Below, in pieces: positions 8,360 to 15,921 of a stretch of DNA of 64,000 nucleotides. Made by a program: the position numbers and the translations under genes. The notes beneath the pieces were generated by a model, which saw nothing but the letters and a program-made list of their open reading frames with translations, was not told where the DNA came from and searched no databases. Each line of letters begins with the position of its first letter. Positions within the stretch are counted from its first letter, which is position 1. Source of the stretch: Planctomycetota bacterium (GTDB lineage Bacteria > Planctomycetota > UBA1135 > GCA-002686595); contig JANQEJ010000253.1 of assembly GCA_028278425.1 (NCBI GenBank), positions 1-64,000 on the forward strand, given 5' to 3'.

Positions 8360-9346
8360 ATGTCCCCCCGCGCCACCGCTCGCCCGCCCAAGTCCAAGCC
8401 TTCCGCCCGCGCCAAGGCGGACATCCGCGTCAAAGACGGCGTGGTGACGCGCGCCTCGTCGAAGGCGAAGAGGAAGGCGAAGAAGAAGGACAAGAAGAAG
8501 GACAAGAAGAAGGACAAGGCGAAGAAGCGGAAGAAGAAGCCCGAGAAGCGCAAGTTCACGGCGAAGACCGCGGACCGCCACGAGCTCTACCAGCTCTCGG
8601 TGCAGTCGCCGGAGGAGGACACCCGGTTCTTCGCGCGGGTCTACAAGTCGATCCGCAAGAAACCGGCGGTCCACCTGCGCGAGGACTTCTGCGGCACCGC
8701 GCTCACCTGCGCCGCCTGGATCAAGCGCGGAAAGGCGAACACCGCCGAGGGGTTCGACATCGATCCGGATCCGGTCGGGTGGGGCGTGCAGCACAACTTC
8801 GCGCCGCTGGGCGAGCGCGCCTCGCGCGCGAAGATCCACCTGAAGGACGTGCGCGAGCCGAGCGACAAGGCGCCCGACGTGCGCGTGGCGACGAACTTCA
8901 GCTACTGGGTCTTCAAGGAGCGGGCGGAGCTGCTCGAGTACTTCCGCGCCGCCTGCGACGACCTGAAGAGGGACGGCATCTTCGTCCTCGACATCTACGG
9001 CGGCCCGGACGCGCTGCACGAGGTGGAGGAGGAGCGCGACGTCGAGGAGGGCTTCACCTACGTCTGGGACCAGATCCTCTGGCACCCGGCGACCGGCGAC
9101 TACAAGGCGTACATCCACTTCCGCTTCAAGGACGGGACGACGCTCAAGCGCGCCTTCCGCTACGACTGGCGGCTCTGGGGGCTCACCGAGGTGCGCGACG
9201 CGCTGCTCGAGGCGGGCTTCTCGAAGGCGGAGACCTACTGGGAAGGCACCGACGAGGACGGCGAGAGCGGCAACGGCATCTACCGCCGCTCGACGAAGGG
9301 CGAGAACTGCGAGGCCTGGGTGACGTACATCGTCGCCGTCAAGTAG
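8360..9346 (+). CDS. Class I SAM-dependent methyltransferase with lysine-rich N-terminal tail
   Basis: The protein has 328 residues. Residues 1-75 are a basic tail in which KKKD recurs, encoded by a 12-bp tandem repeat near 8477-8520. From residue 76 a Rossmann methyltransferase follows: HLREDFCGTALTC as motif I, GFDIDPDPV as the acidic strand-2 end that would hold the SAM ribose, NFSYWVFKER as motif IV, and IFVLDIYGG after it. Related bacterial proteins are annotated only as class I methyltransferases, and the substrate is unknown. The basic tail suggests binding to nucleic acid or ribosomes, which is inference. CAGGAG lies upstream of the ATG. It overlaps the convergent threonine synthase by eight bases. 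Confidence 0.8.
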   Translation: MSPRATARPPKSKPSARAKADIRVKDGVVTRASSKAKRKAKKKDKKKDKKKDKAKKRKKKPEKRKFTAKTADRHELYQLSVQSPEEDTRFFARVYKSIRKKPAVHLREDFCGTALTCAAWIKRGKANTAEGFDIDPDPVGWGVQHNFAPLGERASRAKIHLKDVREPSDKAPDVRVATNFSYWVFKERAELLEYFRAACDDLKRDGIFVLDIYGGPDALHEVEEERDVEEGFTYVWDQILWHPATGDYKAYIHFRFKDGTTLKRAFRYDWRLWGLTEVRDALLEAGFSKAETYWEGTDEDGESGNGIYRRSTKGENCEAWVTYIVAVK

Positions 9347-10574
9347 CGGCGAGCGCGTCCCAGTCGATCGTCTCCGGCGAGCCGGTCGCTGGCAGCTCAG
9401 GGGGCTCTGCGCGCAGCGCCTCGACGTACTTCTGCGCGGCGCCGGTGTTGAAGACCACGACGTCCTCGTCGCGCGCGATCGCGCCCTCGCCGACGAGGTC
9501 CGCGAGCACGGCGAGGCACGCCGCCGCCTCCGGGCAGACGGCGATGCCCTCCAGGGCGTTCGCACGGCGCGTCCACCCGACGAGCTCGTCCTCCGGCGCG
9601 CGCCGCGCGGCGCCCCCGGACGCGCGCACGGCGTCCAGGATCATGAAGTCGCCCACCGCCTTGGGCACGCGCAGGCCGCTCGCGACGGTGTGCGCGTCCG
9701 CGACCGGGTCGGCGAAGCGCTCGTCCGCGTCGAAGGCGCGCACGATCGGGTCGCAGCCGGACGACTGGCAGGCGAACATGCGCGGCCGCGCGGCGTCGGC
9801 GAGCCAGCCGAGCTCGTCGAGCTCCGCGAAGGCCTTCCACATGCCGATCAGGCCCGTGCCGCCGCCGGTGGGGTAGAGGATCGCGGCGGGGAGCTTCCAG
9901 CCGAATTGTTCGGCGAGCTCCAGGCCCATCGTCTTCTTGCCCTCGATGCGATAGGGCTCCTTCAGGGTGGAGCAATCGAACCAGCCCATCGGCTCCTTCC
10001 CGGCCGCCACGATCGCCGCGCAGTCGGTGATCAGGCCGTCGACGCGGAAGACCCGTGCGCCGGCGAGCAGCGCCTCGATCTGGTTCACCTCCGGCGTGTC
10101 GGCGGGGAGGAAAACCCAGGCCTCGAGCCCGGCCCGCGCCGCGTACGCCGCGAGGGCCCCGCCGGCGTTGCCCGCCGTCGGGATCGCGAGCCGCTTCACG
10201 CCGAGCTCTTTCGCGCGGCTGACCGCCATGCACAGGCCGCGGCTCTTGAAGGATCCGGTGGGGAGCTGCGACTCGTCCTTGATCCAGAGCCGGTCGAGCC
10301 CGAGCTCCGCGCCCAGCCGCGGGCAGGGAAGGAGCGGGCTCATGCCCTCGCCCAGCGTCACCACGTTCTCGTCGCGCTCGACCGGGAGCAGCTCGCGGTA
10401 GCGCCACAACGCCGGCTCGCGCCGCTCGACGGCGTCGCGCGTCACCGCGCGGCCGACGGCCTCCAGGTCGTAGCGCACCCAGAGCGGCCTGCCCTCGTGC
10501 GTGGTCTGCAGCCGATCGTGCGGCAGCTTCGTGCCGTCGATCGCCGCCTCGAGGTGGGTCACGAAGGAGCTCAT
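9339..10574 (-). CDS. thrC: Threonine synthase (PLP-dependent)
   Basis: The protein has 411 residues, of fold type II PLP enzymes. It converts O-phosphohomoserine to threonine. The N-terminal region has V-T-L-G-E-G-M-S-P-L, the Schiff-base lysine is Lys110 in P-T-G-S-F-K-S-R-G, the cofactor-holding asparagine is in T-A-G-N-A-G-G, and the phosphate loop of PLP is Y-P-T-G-G-G-T-G-L. The N-terminal 65 residues form the zinc-free cap seen in the longer threonine synthases. TAACCT lies seven bases before the ATG and no Shine-Dalgarno sequence is present. A related threonine dehydratase-like enzyme is a weaker alternative; the nearby thrB supports ThrC. Confidence 0.9.
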   Translation of the reverse strand: MSSFVTHLEAAIDGTKLPHDRLQTTHEGRPLWVRYDLEAVGRAVTRDAVERREPALWRYRELLPVERDENVVTLGEGMSPLLPCPRLGAELGLDRLWIKDESQLPTGSFKSRGLCMAVSRAKELGVKRLAIPTAGNAGGALAAYAARAGLEAWVFLPADTPEVNQIEALLAGARVFRVDGLITDCAAIVAAGKEPMGWFDCSTLKEPYRIEGKKTMGLELAEQFGWKLPAAILYPTGGGTGLIGMWKAFAELDELGWLADAARPRMFACQSSGCDPIVRAFDADERFADPVADAHTVASGLRVPKAVGDFMILDAVRASGGAARRAPEDELVGWTRRANALEGIAVCPEAAACLAVLADLVGEGAIARDEDVVVFNTGAAQKYVEALRAEPPELPATGSPETIDWDALAAT

Positions 10575-10581
10575 GACCGCG

Positions 10582-10587
10582 AGGTTA
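10582..10587 (-). promoter_or_regulatory. -10-like box TAACCT for thrC
   Basis: TAACCT on the minus strand is seven bases before the thrC start codon, compatible with a leaderless transcript. Confidence 0.45.
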
Positions 10588-10598
10588 GCGGCGCGGGG

Positions 10599-12713
10599 TC
10601 AGTTCACGAAGTCCAACCCGAGCGGGTTGCTCGCCACCTCGGCGACCAGCGCGCCGTTGATCACCGCGTAGGCGTGGTCCGCGTGTACGCCGATCAGGTT
10701 CGGGAAGAGCCCGCCGCCGGGAAGCGTGAAGAGCGTCGTCGCCTGGCCGTCCGCGTCCAGGTTGCCGAACGAGTTCACGAAGGGCGGCAGGTTCGGCAGC
10801 AGGATCGTCGTGTTGAAGTACGGGTCGAAGTTCAGCGGCATCGTGAGGCCGTTGATCGAGACGCCCGGCGACGTCCCGCTGACGGAGCCGAGGACCCAGA
10901 AGAACTTGCCCGCGTGGGCCGGGCCCGCGTTGAGGCACATGGTCTGCGTGCCGCCGGCGGCGACCGAGATCGTGGCGACGTCGCCCGCGAGGCGCGGCGC
11001 GAAAACGACCGTCTCGGTGTCCATCACGACCGGCGCGCTCATGCCGGCGGCCATCCACTCGTCGTAGGCGATCTGGCCGGCGTTGTTCGTGACGTTCTCG
11101 TTCTTCAGGAACTCGATGTATTCCCTCGAGGTCGTCTGGTGGAAGACCGTCACCGTCGCCGAGGCTGCGTCGCACGGCACCGCGTAGACCGTGTCGTCCC
11201 AGAACTGCCCGTCGGCGTAGCTGTAGCCGACCGGATGGGCCTGGATGGACTCGAAGTTCGCGTTCGTGAAGCCGCGCGGCGGGATCCGGTTGTCCTTGTA
11301 GATCTTGTTGTTCAGGACGAAGTGGAAGCTGGGCGCCTCCGGCAGGCCGGTGGCGCCGGCCACCACGGCGTCGGGGCCGAGGTCCATCTCGTAGACCTTG
11401 GTGTCGGTCGTCGTCAGCGTCGCGGTGAACGAGTCGTAGTGGCCGTGCTCCTGGATCAGGACGCCCTGGCCGTCGAAGAACTGCACGTTGATCCACATGC
11501 GCCGGCCTTCGGGGTAGCCGGACGGGAGCTTGTGGCCGGAGTTGTTCGTGATGCGCACGTTGAGCGAGTCGCCGTCGTGCGTGAGGTCCATGTCCGACGC
11601 GCGCTGGAGCATGTCGATGTTGCGGGCGACCGCGGCCTGGAAGTCCGCGAGCGGAACCTGCGACGCCTCGCTCGCGCCGTAAAGGAGCAGGCTCTGGTCC
11701 AGGCTGTAGATCGCGAGCGGCACCCAGGAGTTCGCGCCGTTGAAGTCGTGCTGCGGCAGGTCGCTCCGCTGCGGGCCGCCGAAGCCGGGCGCGCACCCGG
11801 TGCCCGTCGTGTCGGGCATGTGGCAGTCCTGGCAGGAGCTCACGAGCTGCTTGTTGCCGCCGAAGAGCCCGCCCATGTCGACCGGCCCCTGCCCGAAGTC
11901 GCTCATCAGCCACTCGCTGTACGTGCGCTCGATCGGAAACTGGTCGTAGCGGTTGTGCGTCGGGTGCGGCGCGTCGAGCGCGTTGAGCACGTAGGTGTCC
12001 GTCGGAGCCGGAACCGGCCCGCCGACGCGCGTGTACACGGGGTTGGAGACGTCGTGGCACGTCGCGCAGAGCAGCGACTCCTGGTGGAAGGGCGACTGCT
12101 CGGCCAGGTGGTAGTTCTGGCACACCGACGGGTCGAACGGGGCGCGGCGCCGGTCCGCCGGATCGATGATGTACTGCCCGTTGTGCGAGGGATCGGTCGG
12201 CGGCGCCGTCAGGTTGTTCAGGATGGCGGTGTCCGCGAACGGGTTGGCCGCGTCGGCGATCGGGTCGACCATGCGGTGGCAGAAGTGGCAGGTCACGCCG
12301 TCGTAGTCGACGCCCGAGAGGGCGGAGCCGTCGGTCGGCGACGAGTTGCCCCCGAGCCAACCGCCGGGGGCGTGGCAGCGGATGCAGAGCTCGCCCGACT
12401 CCGCCGCGTCCTGGTTGGCGATCGCGAGAGCCGCGTGGAACACCGGGTCGCGGGTCGAGTTCGCCATCATGCTGGCCGACCACCGCTCGAAGGGCGCGTG
12501 GTCGGGGTCGTAGTTCCCGTGGCAGAAGTAGCAGGCCCCCGACGGCGCGATGGCGTCGGTGAGCGTGTTCGGCTGCGTGCCGGGCTGCAGGTAGTCCTTG
12601 TCCGTCGTGTTCACGAGGGCCGCCAGGGCCATGCCCAGGGCGGAGGTCAGGAAGAGGACCGTGGCGAGGGCCTTGCGGCCGGCACGGCGCAGCGTGAGGG
12701 AGGGAAACCGCAT
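10599..12713 (-). CDS. Secreted multihaem c-type cytochrome (five CxxCH)
   Basis: The protein has 704 residues with an N-terminal membrane or signal segment (residues 14-33). Five canonical haem sites are visible: CYFCH (61), CIRCH (110), CHFCH (142), CATCH (216) and CQDCH (294). One C-x-x-x-H (198) could be degenerate. The arrangement resembles the cytochrome c554/multihaem family that carries electrons in the periplasm. Residues 350-560 look like beta-sandwich domains. The last 125 residues are a module shared with the 15922-18339 protein (AGGTQ, then MPLNFDPYFNT, GNLDADGQAT, NLIGVHADHAY, ASNPLGL). No cytochrome maturation gene is in the window. An electron donor or acceptor role is inferred only from haem content. 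Confidence 0.85.
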   Translation of the reverse strand: MRFPSLTLRRAGRKALATVLFLTSALGMALAALVNTTDKDYLQPGTQPNTLTDAIAPSGACYFCHGNYDPDHAPFERWSASMMANSTRDPVFHAALAIANQDAAESGELCIRCHAPGGWLGGNSSPTDGSALSGVDYDGVTCHFCHRMVDPIADAANPFADTAILNNLTAPPTDPSHNGQYIIDPADRRRAPFDPSVCQNYHLAEQSPFHQESLLCATCHDVSNPVYTRVGGPVPAPTDTYVLNALDAPHPTHNRYDQFPIERTYSEWLMSDFGQGPVDMGGLFGGNKQLVSSCQDCHMPDTTGTGCAPGFGGPQRSDLPQHDFNGANSWVPLAIYSLDQSLLLYGASEASQVPLADFQAAVARNIDMLQRASDMDLTHDGDSLNVRITNNSGHKLPSGYPEGRRMWINVQFFDGQGVLIQEHGHYDSFTATLTTTDTKVYEMDLGPDAVVAGATGLPEAPSFHFVLNNKIYKDNRIPPRGFTNANFESIQAHPVGYSYADGQFWDDTVYAVPCDAASATVTVFHQTTSREYIEFLKNENVTNNAGQIAYDEWMAAGMSAPVVMDTETVVFAPRLAGDVATISVAAGGTQTMCLNAGPAHAGKFFWVLGSVSGTSPGVSINGLTMPLNFDPYFNTTILLPNLPPFVNSFGNLDADGQATTLFTLPGGGLFPNLIGVHADHAYAVINGALVAEVASNPLGLDFVN

Positions 12714-12939
12714 ACCGAGTCTGCGTGGTGGGGAGGGAGAGGGAGGGAGAGGTCAGGCGAGCCGGGCAGAGCCCCGGCTAACCTTATCCTACTTGGAAGA
12801 GGGACGGCGGCAGGCCCGTGGCGGTTCCGTCTCACTTCCCTTCTGTTTTGGAGAGCGGAGCGCCATCCGGGCGGACGCGGCTCGCCGCACGCCGAATCCT
12901 TACGCAACGACGCGCGTAGGCACCCCCCGCGAGGGGCGC

Positions 12940-12945
12940 TACGAT
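12940..12945 (+). promoter_or_regulatory. -10-like box TACGAT for the 12958 start
   Basis: GCTACGAT ends 12 bases before the ATG. It is identical to the octamer before the 5151 gene. The 244 bases from 12714 hold no gene that I can see. Confidence 0.45.
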
Positions 12946-12957
12946 CTTTCCCAGCGT

Positions 12958-14349
12958 ATGGATGCCCAGAAGTGCCTCGCGGCGTGCCTCCTGCTCCTTG
13001 CGGCCGCCCCCGCTCGGGTCGCCGACGATCCCGAGGTCGAAGCCGCCGAGCTCCTCGCCAAGGCCGAGGAGAAGGCCGCGAAGGGCCAGCACCGGACGGC
13101 GGTGAGCCTCTACAAGAAGATCGTCAAGAAGTACCCCGCGACCGCGGCCGCCGAGGTCGCCGAGCGGCGGAGCCAGCCGAACGCCTTCCTCGGGATCGCG
13201 GACGTGATGCGCTCGGGCCCTTCGTCGAACCGGGTCGACGTCGTGATGATGGGGGACGGGTACCCGATCGACGACGTGGACGAGTACGGCGACATCGTCG
13301 ACGACGTGCCGCGGGTCTTCGAGCGCAACCGCACCTTCGAGGAGTACCTGAGCTACCTCAACATCCTGCGCGCGGACGTCGTCAGCGAGGAGGCCGGGAT
13401 CGACGGCTTCGGCCGCGAAAAGTCCACCGCCCTCGGCGGCGCGATCTCCGAGGGCGAGCAGAGCCAGGTCACCGTCGACCGCGCCCTCGTGCGCGCGATG
13501 ATGGACCAGGAGATCCCGGACAACGACGGCGTCGCGGTCGTTCTGGTCCAGCGGGGAACGCTCGGCACCGGGGGCGGGGGCGTCGCCGCGGTCGCCCAGC
13601 GGGAGTTCGACACGCTGGTGCACGAGTTCGGACACGCCTTCGGCAACCTGCGCGACGAGTACACGACCTACACCGGCTTCCGCGGCGACGAGACGACCAG
13701 CCACATCAACGTGAGCGGGACCCCGGACGAGACCAAGGTGCCGTGGGCGCACTGGATCGCGGCCAAGGTGAAGGGGATCGGCGTCTACGAGGGCGCCGAC
13801 GGCCGCGTGCGGGGCGCGTGGAAGCCCACCACGAAGGGCTGTGTCATGGGCGACGGCGAGTTCTTCTGCCCGGTCTGCCGCGAGGCGCTCGTGCTGCGCA
13901 TCTACGACTTCGTCGACCCGATCGACGCCGCGTATCCCGACGCCTTCGCGGAGCCGATCCAGCTCGCGCGCGACGGCGAGCCGATCGAGTTCAGCGTGCA
14001 GGTCATGCGGCCGGCCACGCACAAGCTGGAGGTTTCGTGGTGGTTCCTGCCCGAGGCCGAGGCGCCGGTGTCGCCGCCCTACAACCCCGAGCTCGCCTCC
14101 GCCGGAGCGCGCGCGTCGCGCGGCCCGCTGCCGGCGATCGACGCGAAGCCGGATCAGTTCGGCCGCAACGACAAGCGCGGGATCTACTCGTTCGAGCTCA
14201 AGCCGGCGAAGCTCGCGCCGGGACATTATTCCGTGATCTGCCGCGCGGTCGACACGACGAAGCTGCGCGGCGAGAAGTGGCCCTGGGTCCTGAAGGACGA
14301 CAACGACCTCTTGAAGTCCGAGCGCGTCTGGACGGTCGTCGTCCGGTAG
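12958..14349 (+). CDS. Secreted M64-type (IgA-peptidase-like) metallopeptidase
   Basis: The protein has 463 residues with a signal peptide ending near residue 22. A short helical TPR-like stretch follows (AAELLAKAEEKAAKGQ, AVSLYKKIVKKYP). The peptidase core starts at V-D-V-V-M-M-G-D-G-Y and contains H222-E-F-G-H-A-F-G-N-L-R-D-E-Y, the zinc site H-E-x-G-H-x8-D-E-Y of family M64. A P-x-x-x-C-V-M-G segment (KGCVMGDGEFFCPVC) matches the conserved region after it. The C-terminal 150 residues form a beta-sandwich. Targets of M64 enzymes outside Clostridium are mostly unknown. The start follows a TACGAT box and has no Shine-Dalgarno sequence. The next gene begins eight bases downstream, so they share a message. 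Confidence 0.85.
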   Translation: MDAQKCLAACLLLLAAAPARVADDPEVEAAELLAKAEEKAAKGQHRTAVSLYKKIVKKYPATAAAEVAERRSQPNAFLGIADVMRSGPSSNRVDVVMMGDGYPIDDVDEYGDIVDDVPRVFERNRTFEEYLSYLNILRADVVSEEAGIDGFGREKSTALGGAISEGEQSQVTVDRALVRAMMDQEIPDNDGVAVVLVQRGTLGTGGGGVAAVAQREFDTLVHEFGHAFGNLRDEYTTYTGFRGDETTSHINVSGTPDETKVPWAHWIAAKVKGIGVYEGADGRVRGAWKPTTKGCVMGDGEFFCPVCREALVLRIYDFVDPIDAAYPDAFAEPIQLARDGEPIEFSVQVMRPATHKLEVSWWFLPEAEAPVSPPYNPELASAGARASRGPLPAIDAKPDQFGRNDKRGIYSFELKPAKLAPGHYSVICRAVDTTKLRGEKWPWVLKDDNDLLKSERVWTVVVR

Positions 14350-14357
14350 CCCGTCCC

Positions 14358-15860
14358 ATGTCCCTCCTCGTCGCACTCGCCCTGGCCGGCTGGCAGGAGA
14401 GCGCCTCGCCGAAGCCCCCGCCGGTCCAGGAGCCGGCGTGGCCCGGCGACTTCTCCGCGGTGGTGGAGCTCGCGGGCGGGCCGCGGGTCGTCCACGTCCG
14501 CGGCCGCAGGACCGGCGCCGCCGTCTGCCGGCGGATGCTCCACACGGTCACCGAAGCGCTGCCCCTGGTCGAGGAGGCGGCGGGGTTCCCCCTCCCGGGG
14601 ACGCACCCGGTGCGGATCCAGGTCTACGCGGACCGCGAGCGCACCGGCAACTACGCGGGCAACAACGACGGCCGCGACATCCACGTGTGGCAGGAGATCT
14701 CCGACCGCGGTCTGATCCACGAGCTCGGCCACTACTGGTTCTCGCGGCGTTTCGCGCGCGACAGCTACCGCAGCGAGCGCTGGATGACCGAGGGCCTCGC
14801 GGAGTACGTCGCGGTGTGCGCCCTGCGCGGCGCACCGGCGCTCGGCGACCCGGCCTGGGGGCACCGCGAGAACCTCTCGTACTGGGTGTCCGAGCCCGAC
14901 CCCGCGCGCGGCATCCTCGCGAGCGGGATCCCGACCTACCCGCTCGGCGCGGGCGAGAGCTCGGCCGCGGCGGCGCGCGACTGGTACGCGCGCGCGTACT
15001 CCTTCATCCATCTCCTCGCGGCGCACGTCGGCGACGAGAACCTGCGCAGCGCGCACCGCCGCCTCGCCGCGCGCGCGGAGCCGGTGACCACCGAGTCCTA
15101 CTTCGCGACGCTCGAGGCCCTTGTGCCGGGCGTGCGCGGCGCCGGCTCCGGCTGGCTCTGGGGCGGCGAGTACGCGGAGGGGTTTCACCCCGACCTGCTC
15201 CGGGACCCCGACGACGACGGGCTGAGCTCCGCCGAGGAGCGCGCGCGGGGAACGGCGGAGGAGCACCCCGACACCGACGGCGACGGGGAGTGGGACGGAA
15301 TCGAGGCGTTCGTGCTCGGCACCGATCCATGCGACGGGAGCTCGAAGCCGGCGCGGCTCGCCTACGAGATCGACGGACGGCTGAACGAGTGGTCGGCCCA
15401 GACGACGCCCAGCGCGCGCTTCCGCTACGACCCGCTCTCCGACCTGGAGAACCGCGCGCCCGCGGCCTGCGACCTCGGCGCGGCCTGGTTCGACGCGGAC
15501 GAGACGTACTTCTACGCCGTGTTCCGGCTGGCGAACGATCCCGCGCCGGGCGCGCGCTACGAGGTGGGGATCGACAGCGACGGCGACGACGTCTTCGACT
15601 ACGTGGTCACCTGCGACCACGACGCGACGGTCCGCGTCGGGCGGCTCTACGAGGTGTGGGACGCCTCCGACTGGCACCCGACGGTCGTCGCGCCGGCGGT
15701 CGTACGGGGTCGCGACGTCGAGCTTGCCATTCCGCGCGCCTCGATGCGGGTGCGGGGGAAGGTGCGGCTCTACCCGTTCAGCGTGTTCCAGCCGGCCGAC
15801 GGCTCGGACTGGGTGTACGGCGACCAGTTCAAGGACTGGATCGAGTTCGAGCTCCCGTAA
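14358..15860 (+). CDS. Secreted gluzincin-type peptidase with calcium-repeat and carbohydrate-binding-like tail
   Basis: The protein has 500 residues with a very short hydrophobic signal (MSLLVALALAGW). The zinc site is H121-E-L-G-H-Y-W-F, with the third ligand in T-E-G-L-A-E-Y some 25 residues later, the HExxH...E pattern of gluzincins. Residues 275-325 contain thrombospondin type 3-like Asp-rich repeats (DPDDDGLSS, DTDGDGEWDG) that bind calcium in this family. The last 160 residues begin with YEIDGRLNEW and have a strand pattern of CBM9/DOMON-like domains. It is eight bases downstream of the M64 gene. A hairpin terminator follows at 15868. An extracellular protein-degrading role is inferred. 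Confidence 0.8.
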   Translation: MSLLVALALAGWQESASPKPPPVQEPAWPGDFSAVVELAGGPRVVHVRGRRTGAAVCRRMLHTVTEALPLVEEAAGFPLPGTHPVRIQVYADRERTGNYAGNNDGRDIHVWQEISDRGLIHELGHYWFSRRFARDSYRSERWMTEGLAEYVAVCALRGAPALGDPAWGHRENLSYWVSEPDPARGILASGIPTYPLGAGESSAAAARDWYARAYSFIHLLAAHVGDENLRSAHRRLAARAEPVTTESYFATLEALVPGVRGAGSGWLWGGEYAEGFHPDLLRDPDDDGLSSAEERARGTAEEHPDTDGDGEWDGIEAFVLGTDPCDGSSKPARLAYEIDGRLNEWSAQTTPSARFRYDPLSDLENRAPAACDLGAAWFDADETYFYAVFRLANDPAPGARYEVGIDSDGDDVFDYVVTCDHDATVRVGRLYEVWDASDWHPTVVAPAVVRGRDVELAIPRASMRVRGKVRLYPFSVFQPADGSDWVYGDQFKDWIEFELP

Positions 15861-15867
15861 AGAAGAA

Positions 15868-15903
15868 ACGGGCGCCGCCCCCGCTTCGGGAGGCGACGCC
15901 CGT
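15868..15903. terminator. Bidirectional hairpin terminator
   Basis: Arms 15868-15882 and 15889-15903 pair over 15 positions with two G-T-type mismatches and a six-base loop. The flank on the minus side is T-rich when read leftward (TTTCTTCTTT). It lies between two convergent stop codons (15860 and 15922). Confidence 0.8.
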
Positions 15904-15921
15904 GTTTCCTCGGCCGTCCTC

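Noticed and set aside
9690-15860. A 2056-codon open frame on the plus strand
   Set aside because: It is a high-G+C artefact: only its last 500 codons (from 14358) read as a real protein; the rest lies opposite threonine synthase and the cytochrome gene and is Arg/Ala-rich without domains.
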